Assembly: GCA_946886245.1 (NCBI GenBank)
Contig: CAMPIF010000119.1
Span: 1-9,942 of the forward strand
Direction: 5' to 3'
Length of the DNA stretch: 9,942 nt
Source: Ectopseudomonas composti
GTDB taxonomy: Bacteria > Pseudomonadota > Gammaproteobacteria > Pseudomonadales > Pseudomonadaceae
The position numbers and the translations under genes are program-made. This document shows positions 5,990 through 9,942 of this stretch, piece after piece. Each line of letters starts with the position of its first letter. Position 1 is the stretch's first letter. A model generated the notes under the pieces. It was not told the DNA's origin. It saw only the letters and a program-made list of their open reading frames with translations, and did no database searches.

Positions 5990-6907
5990 ATGCTCGAGCT
6001 ACGCCACCTGAAAACCCTGCACGCCCTGCGCGAAACCGACAGCCTGGTGGAGGCCGCCGAGCGCCTGCACCTGACCCAGTCGGCGCTGTCGCACCAGTTC
6101 AAGGAACTGGAAGAACGCCTCGGCCTGCAGCTGTTCGTGCGCAAGACCAAGCCGGTGCGCTTCACCAGCGCCGGCCTGCGCCTGCTGCAACTGGCCGATG
6201 CCGCCCTGCCCCTGCTGCGCGGCGCCGAACGCGATCTGGCGCGCCTGGCCGGTGGCACCGCCGGTCGTCTGCACATGGCCATCGAATGCCACAGCTGCTT
6301 CCAGTGGCTGATGCCGACCATCGACCAGTTCCGCGATGCCTGGCCGGAGGTGGAGCTGGACCTGGCCTCGGGCTTCTCCTTCGCCCCGCTGCCCGCCCTG
6401 GCCCGAGGCGATCTGGACCTGGTGGTGACCTCGGACCCCATCGAGCTGGCCGGTATCACCTATGTGCCGCTGTTCACCTACGAGGCCATGCTGGCTGTCG
6501 CCAACCAGCACCGTCTGGCGCACAAGGCCTGCATCCAGCCACAGGATCTGGCCACGGAAACCCTGATCACCTACCCGGTGGAACGCGACCGCCTGGACAT
6601 CTTCACGCGCTTTCTCGAGCCCAACGATATCGAGCCGGCCCAGGTGCGCACCTCCGAGCTGACGGTGATGATGATGCAGCTGGTCGCCAGCGGTCGTGGC
6701 GTGTGCGGCCTGCCCAACTGGGCGCTGCACGAGTACAGCTCGCGCGGTTACGTCAGCGCCAAGCGCCTGGGCGAAAAAGGGCTGTTCGCCACGCTCTACG
6801 CGGCGATCCGCACCGACATGCTCGACGCGCCGTTCATGCGTGACTTCCTGCTCACCGCCAAGGACACCTCCTTCGCCAGCCTCGAAGGCGTCAGCGTGGC
6901 GCGCTGA
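5990..6907 (+). CDS. metR: LysR-type activator of methionine synthesis, MetR
   Basis: A 305-residue LysR-family regulator, recognised by close resemblance to E. coli MetR as I remember it (317 residues). Residues 1-60 are the winged helix-turn-helix (ELRHLKTLHALRETDSLVEA, then LTQSALSHQFKELEERLG, 28-45, and the wing FVRKTKPVRFTSAG). Residues about 92-290 form the periplasmic-binding-protein-like effector domain that senses homocysteine; MAIECHSCFQWLMPT (96-110) is nearly identical to the enteric protein, and GELDLV-like GDLDLVVTSD (140-149) and ETLITYPVER (190-199) are also shared. I chose ATG 5990 because LELRHLKTL is the family start, with AGAG 7 bp upstream; an upstream GTG at 5966 adds eight unlike residues. 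Its position back-to-back with metE and a consensus site between them supports the name. It should activate metE and repress itself. Confidence 0.96.
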   Translation: MLELRHLKTLHALRETDSLVEAAERLHLTQSALSHQFKELEERLGLQLFVRKTKPVRFTSAGLRLLQLADAALPLLRGAERDLARLAGGTAGRLHMAIECHSCFQWLMPTIDQFRDAWPEVELDLASGFSFAPLPALARGDLDLVVTSDPIELAGITYVPLFTYEAMLAVANQHRLAHKACIQPQDLATETLITYPVERDRLDIFTRFLEPNDIEPAQVRTSELTVMMMQLVASGRGVCGLPNWALHEYSSRGYVSAKRLGEKGLFATLYAAIRTDMLDAPFMRDFLLTAKDTSFASLEGVSVAR

Positions 6908-6919
6908 CGGCCGCACGCA

Positions 6920-6984
6920 GGGTGCGCCGTGCGCACCAACAATCCACCGCCGCCGGCCCTGGTGCGCACGGCGCACCCTACGAC
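6920..6984. repeat. GGTGCGC twin-hairpin element, copy B (complete)
   Basis: GGGTGCGCCGTGCGCACCA (6920-6938) has its exact reverse complement at 6960-6978, a 19-bp perfect inverted repeat around a 21-nt spacer. Each arm is itself a hairpin: GGTGCGC, 3-nt loop, GCGCACC (6921-6937 and 6961-6977). This two-palindromes-in-opposite-orientation layout is that of REPIN/BIME elements. It starts 12 bp after the metR stop, so it probably forms the metR mRNA 3' end. The right half with its CCTACGA flank recurs at 759-782. Confidence 0.82.
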
Positions 6985-7061
6985 TACATCTCCAGTCGCC
7001 AACGCCAGGGCGAACGCCCGTCCACGCCAATTGACTTGTTACAACTCCCGTCTTGCTGCGT

Positions 7062-7096
7062 CGTGACCAACAGTCATAGCATGACCACCGGTCACG
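7062..7096. promoter_or_regulatory. Nested palindromic operator of the TetR-pump operon
   Basis: A 35-bp palindrome centred on 7079 has outer arms CGTGACC (7062-7068) and GGTCACG (7090-7096) and inner arms GTCAT (7073-7077) and ATGAC (7081-7085). The same half-sites also make two side-by-side 13-bp palindromes: TGACCAACAGTCA (7064-7076) and TGACCACCGGTCA (7082-7094), centres 18 bp apart. Two TetR dimers on offset sites at this spacing are known for QacR-like regulators. It ends 15 bp before the tetR start codon. TTGCTG (7053-7058) and TAGCAT (7077-7082) form a weak candidate promoter overlapped by it; TTGACT (7031-7036) is a better -35 without a good -10. Confidence 0.72.
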
Positions 7097-7111
7097 AAAC
7101 CCGGAACCGTC

Positions 7112-7768
7112 ATGCGCTACCAGGATCAACTCTTCCAGCAGCGGGAAAACGCCCTGCTGCAATCCGCTCGCCAGCTGTTTCAGGAGCAATCCTGGGATCG
7201 CGTCACCATCGCCGAGGTGGCCCGTCACGCCGGCATTGGCAAGGGCACGGTGTACAAGCACTTCTCCAGCAAAGAGGCGCTCTACGCGCGCCTGGTGCTG
7301 GACTGCTCGCGCCAGCATCTGAGCGAACTGCGTGAGACCGCGAACCAGGCTCCGCCTCGCGAAGCCATGCGCCGTGTGATTCGCCGCGCCTTCGAACAAC
7401 TGCTGGCCGACCCACTGCAAGCCCAGCTCTGCCTGCTGTGCGACCGCCCCGCCTTCCAGGAACGCCTGGACGCGCCCTACCGTGAGCAGTTCCTCGAGCT
7501 GGAAGGTCAGTACATGGCCCTGTTCAACCAACTGCTGCAGGGCAGCTTCGGCGAACTGACACTCTCCCCCACGGATTGCCAGCACCTGCTCTGGGGCGTG
7601 GAGGCTTGCGTCAATGGCGTGATGGCACGCATCGCCTCCGGCGGCTTCGCCCATTGGGCCGAACCCATCGAGCTGGACGCCTATTTCCAGCGCGTCACCG
7701 ATTTCATCATTGCCGGCCTGCAAGGCCAGGCCGCCGCGCTGCACGCAGCGCCTGCACTCAGCGAGTAA
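7112..7768 (+). CDS. TetR/AcrR-family repressor of the adjacent RND pump
   Basis: A 218-residue TetR-family regulator of normal length. The DNA-binding domain (about 11-58) reads ALLQSARQLFQEQSWDRVTIAEVARHAGIGKGTVYKHFSSKEALYARLV, with the recognition helix at GKGTVYKHF (43-51). The remainder is the variable helical ligand-binding and dimerisation domain; it has several Cys residues (C65, a CLLC pair near 107-110, then C152 and C160), unremarkable for the family. GGAA (7103-7106) 5 bp before the ATG supports the start. It is co-directional with the adaptor gene 6 bp downstream, so it is probably co-transcribed with the pump it represses. That differs from the divergent mexR or mexL-like arrangement and implies feedback control of repressor and pump together through the palindrome upstream. 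The ligand is unknown. Confidence 0.93.
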   Translation: MRYQDQLFQQRENALLQSARQLFQEQSWDRVTIAEVARHAGIGKGTVYKHFSSKEALYARLVLDCSRQHLSELRETANQAPPREAMRRVIRRAFEQLLADPLQAQLCLLCDRPAFQERLDAPYREQFLELEGQYMALFNQLLQGSFGELTLSPTDCQHLLWGVEACVNGVMARIASGGFAHWAEPIELDAYFQRVTDFIIAGLQGQAAALHAAPALSE

Positions 7769-7774
7769 CCCCAC

Positions 7775-8857
7775 ATGTTCGCCCAACTCAGCAAGCGTCC
7801 CTGGATCATCGCCATCGTCATCGCAGTCCTGCTGCTGGCCTGGCTGTTCAGCGGCGAGCGTTTCGTCGCTCGCGACGAGGTCGAGCCCGACCAACCCGTC
7901 ACCAGCAACGAGCTGGCGCGCGTCGAAATTCAATGGCTGCAAGCCCAACTCATGCAGCGCGAGCATGTGGTGCAGGGGCAGGTCGAAGCCTGGCGCCGAG
8001 TGGAACTGCGCGCCCAGGTCAGTGGCAGCGTGCAGAACCTGGATCAGGACAAGGGCAGCCGCGTCGCAGCCGATCAATTGCTGCTGAGCATCTCGCCAGA
8101 CGACCGCCCGGCCCAGGTCGCACGCAGCGAGGCCGATGTGCGCCAGCGTCAGAGCGACGTCAGCGCCGCCAAGCGTCTGCGCGAACGCAGCCTGGTCTCG
8201 GCCAACGAGCTGATGCGCCTGGAAAGCGAGCTGGCCAAGGCCCGCGCCGAACTCGACAGTGCCCGTCTGCAACTGCGCAACACCAAGATCAAGGCGCCGT
8301 TTGCCGGCATCTATGACCAGCGCATGGTCGAGCTGGGCGATTTCGTCCAGCCCGGCCAGAGCCTGCTGACCCTGGTGGATATCGACCGCCTCAAGGTCAG
8401 CGCACAGATTGCCCAGCAGCAGGTCACCCAGCTGGAACTGGGCCAACCGGTAAAAGTGGAACTGCTCGATGGCCGCACACTGCAAGGCGAACTGCACTTT
8501 ATCGCCGCAGCTGCCGACCCCGGCTCGCGCAGTTTCCGCATCGAGGTCAAGGTGGACAACCCGGACAGCCTGCGCCTGGCCGGCGCCAGCGCCACCCTGC
8601 ACATCCAGACCGGCGAAGCCATGGCCCATCGCCTGTCCCCTGCCCTGCTCAGCCTCGATGAGAGCGGCCGCCACGGCGTCAAGTGGGTCAACGAGGCGCA
8701 GCGCGTGGAGTTCACCCCGGTGCAACTGATCAGCGTCGACAACCAGGGTGCCTGGGTCAGCGGCCTGCCGCCGAAGGTGGCGTTGATCACCCTCGGCCAG
8801 GGCTTCGTCCAGCCCGGCCAGCAGGTCCGCACGCAACTCGCGGCCGAGGGCAGTTGA
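7775..8857 (+). CDS. RND efflux periplasmic adaptor subunit (membrane fusion protein)
   Basis: A 360-residue HlyD/AcrA-type adaptor linking an inner-membrane RND pump to an outer-membrane channel. One N-terminal hydrophobic segment (IIAIVIAVLLLAWLF, 11-25) anchors it or acts as a signal; there is no lipobox cysteine, unlike AcrA or MexA. The order is the two lipoyl halves (VELRAQVSGSV, 76-86, and KIKAPFAGIYDQRMVELGDFVQPGQSLLTLV, 171-201), a hairpin between them (about 115-168) formed of charged, heptad-like helices, a beta-barrel (about 205-280) and a C-terminal membrane-proximal domain ending GFVQPGQQVRTQL. The sequence between residues 26 and 70 (about 45) is longer than minimal, a likely linker. 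It starts 6 bp after tetR; the ribosome site is poor, suggesting translational coupling. Its stop is followed after one base by the pump's ATG. Confidence 0.93.
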   Translation: MFAQLSKRPWIIAIVIAVLLLAWLFSGERFVARDEVEPDQPVTSNELARVEIQWLQAQLMQREHVVQGQVEAWRRVELRAQVSGSVQNLDQDKGSRVAADQLLLSISPDDRPAQVARSEADVRQRQSDVSAAKRLRERSLVSANELMRLESELAKARAELDSARLQLRNTKIKAPFAGIYDQRMVELGDFVQPGQSLLTLVDIDRLKVSAQIAQQQVTQLELGQPVKVELLDGRTLQGELHFIAAAADPGSRSFRIEVKVDNPDSLRLAGASATLHIQTGEAMAHRLSPALLSLDESGRHGVKWVNEAQRVEFTPVQLISVDNQGAWVSGLPPKVALITLGQGFVQPGQQVRTQLAAEGS

Positions 8858-8858
8858 G

Positions 8859-9942
8859 ATGCACGCACTGATCGCTGCCGCACTCGACCGTAGCCGCACC
8901 ACCATCCTGATCCTGCTGTTCCTGCTCGGCGGCGGGCTGGTGGCCTACATCGCCATGCCCAAGGAATCCAACCCGGACGTGGTCATTCCCATCATCTACG
9001 TTTCGGTGACCCTCGAAGGCATCAGCCCGGAAGACGGCGAACGCCTGCTGGTACGCCCCCTGGAGCAGGAGTTGCGCAGCCTCGAGGGCGTCAAGGAAAT
9101 GCGCTCGGTGTCCAGCGAAGGGCACGCCTCGGTGACCCTGGAGTTCGACGCCGGCTTCGACGCCAAGGTGGCGCTGGCCGACGTGCGCGAGAAGGTCGAT
9201 ACCGCGCGCAGCAAGCTGCCTGAAGAGGCCGACGAGCCGACCGTCAACGAAGTCAACGTGGCACTGTTCCCGGTGCTGTCGGTGGGCCTGTCCGGGCCGA
9301 TTGCCGAGACCGAGCTGGTGTACATCGCCCGGCGCCTGAAGGAGAACATCGAAGGCATCGCCGAAGTGCTGTCGGTGGAGATCGGCGGCGACCGCGAGGA
9401 CCTGCTGGAAATCGTCGTCGACCCGCAGGTGCTCGACAGCTACGGCATCGACTATAACGAGCTGTTCAACCTGGTCAGCCGCAACAACCGCCTGGTCGCC
9501 GCCGGCAGCCTGGATACCGGCGCAGGCCGCATGAGCATGAAGGTGCCCGGCGTCATCGAAGACCTCGAAGACGTGATGCGCATGCCGATCAAGGTGGTCG
9601 GTGACAGCGTGGTCACCTTCGCCGACGTCGCCACCATCCGCCGCACCTTCAAGGACCCCACCGGCTTCGCCCGCATCAACGGCCAGCCGGCCATCGTGCT
9701 GGAAGTGGCCAAGCGCAGCGGCGCCAACATCATCGAGACCATCGACCAGGTCAAGGCGCTGATGGAGCAGGCCAAACCCCTGCTGCCGCCGGGCGTTGAA
9801 GTCAGCTACATCATGGATCAGTCGCAGGAAGTGCAGAGCATGCTCGGCGACCTGCTCAACAACGTGCTCACCGCCATCGTCCTGGTGCTGATCCTGGTGG
9901 TGGCGAGCATGGGCATGCGTTCGGCGCTGCTGGTCGGCCTGA
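8859..9942 (+). CDS. RND efflux pump inner-membrane subunit (partial, 3' end outside window)
   Basis: The first 361 residues of a proton-driven RND transporter (AcrB/MexB/CzcA superfamily, normally about 1,020-1,050 residues), open to the window end. TM1 is ILILLFLLGGGLVAYIAM (16-33), followed by PKESNPDVVIPIIYVSVTLEGISPEDGERLLVRPLEQEL (34-72), the conserved opening of the porter domain. LEGVKEMRSVSSEGHASVTLEF (75-96) is another family hallmark. The PN1/PN2 regions follow, with GSLDTGAGRMSMKVPG (216-231). TM2 begins at about 336 (NVLTAIVLVLILVVASMGMRSALL). GAGGG (8846-8850) 8 bp before the ATG supports the start. The charged assist residues of TM4 and TM10 and the distal loops lie outside the window, so substrate class (drug or metal type) cannot be settled; the PKESNPD opening is like several drug-efflux relatives. 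No gene symbol is justified. Confidence 0.93.
   Translation, partial: MHALIAAALDRSRTTILILLFLLGGGLVAYIAMPKESNPDVVIPIIYVSVTLEGISPEDGERLLVRPLEQELRSLEGVKEMRSVSSEGHASVTLEFDAGFDAKVALADVREKVDTARSKLPEEADEPTVNEVNVALFPVLSVGLSGPIAETELVYIARRLKENIEGIAEVLSVEIGGDREDLLEIVVDPQVLDSYGIDYNELFNLVSRNNRLVAAGSLDTGAGRMSMKVPGVIEDLEDVMRMPIKVVGDSVVTFADVATIRRTFKDPTGFARINGQPAIVLEVAKRSGANIIETIDQVKALMEQAKPLLPPGVEVSYIMDQSQEVQSMLGDLLNNVLTAIVLVLILVVASMGMRSALLVGL

Noticed and set aside
5999..8905. A 968-residue open frame on the minus strand opposite metR, tetR and the adaptor gene
   Set aside because: It runs antisense through three well-supported genes and their spacer. Its composition (Gln, His, Gly, Ala, Leu rich, low complexity) is that of the complement of GC-rich codons, and no domain is recognisable.

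Overview
The window looks like chromosomal DNA of a Pseudomonas species. The P. mendocina/oleovorans lineage is my guess from the protein sequences, the high GC content with GC-ending codons, and the GGTGCGC hairpin repeats; I did not run a database search. It holds eight genes, all intact except the last, which runs off the right edge. There is no rRNA, tRNA, CRISPR array, prophage or complete insertion sequence.

Left part (1-2330): a Lrp/AsnC-family regulator (191-658, +) faces a ten-helix DMT/EamA transporter (823-1779, -). The 164-bp gap between their stop codons holds two mobile relics: a pair of 18-bp direct repeats resembling an insertion-sequence end, and a truncated copy of a GGTGCGC palindromic element. 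A 279-bp divergent spacer then leads to a small Pseudomonas-type protein of unknown function (2059-2319, +, probably DUF6316).

Middle part (2331-6907): on the minus strand lie a secreted alpha/beta hydrolase (2331-3320) and, upstream of it, metE, the cobalamin-independent methionine synthase (3518-5821). metE is divergent from its LysR-type activator gene metR (5990-6907, +). The 168-bp metE-metR spacer contains a perfect TGAA-N5-TTCA MetR site, a weaker relative of it, and a plausible metE -10 box. This makes a self-contained homocysteine-to-methionine control module.

Right part (6908-9942): after a complete twin-hairpin repeat comes an operon of a TetR-family repressor (7112-7768), a periplasmic adaptor (7775-8857) and an RND pump subunit (8859 to beyond the window end). 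Spacings are 6 bp and 1 bp. A 35-bp nested palindrome built from TGAC/GTCA half-sites lies just upstream of tetR and is the probable operator, so the repressor would control both itself and the pump. The outer-membrane channel gene is not in view.

Most of the content is ordinary core and accessory Pseudomonas biology. The items most worth a second look are the repressor operator, the twin-hairpin repeat family with its truncated, relic-abutting copy, the MetR control region, and the small uncharacterised protein.
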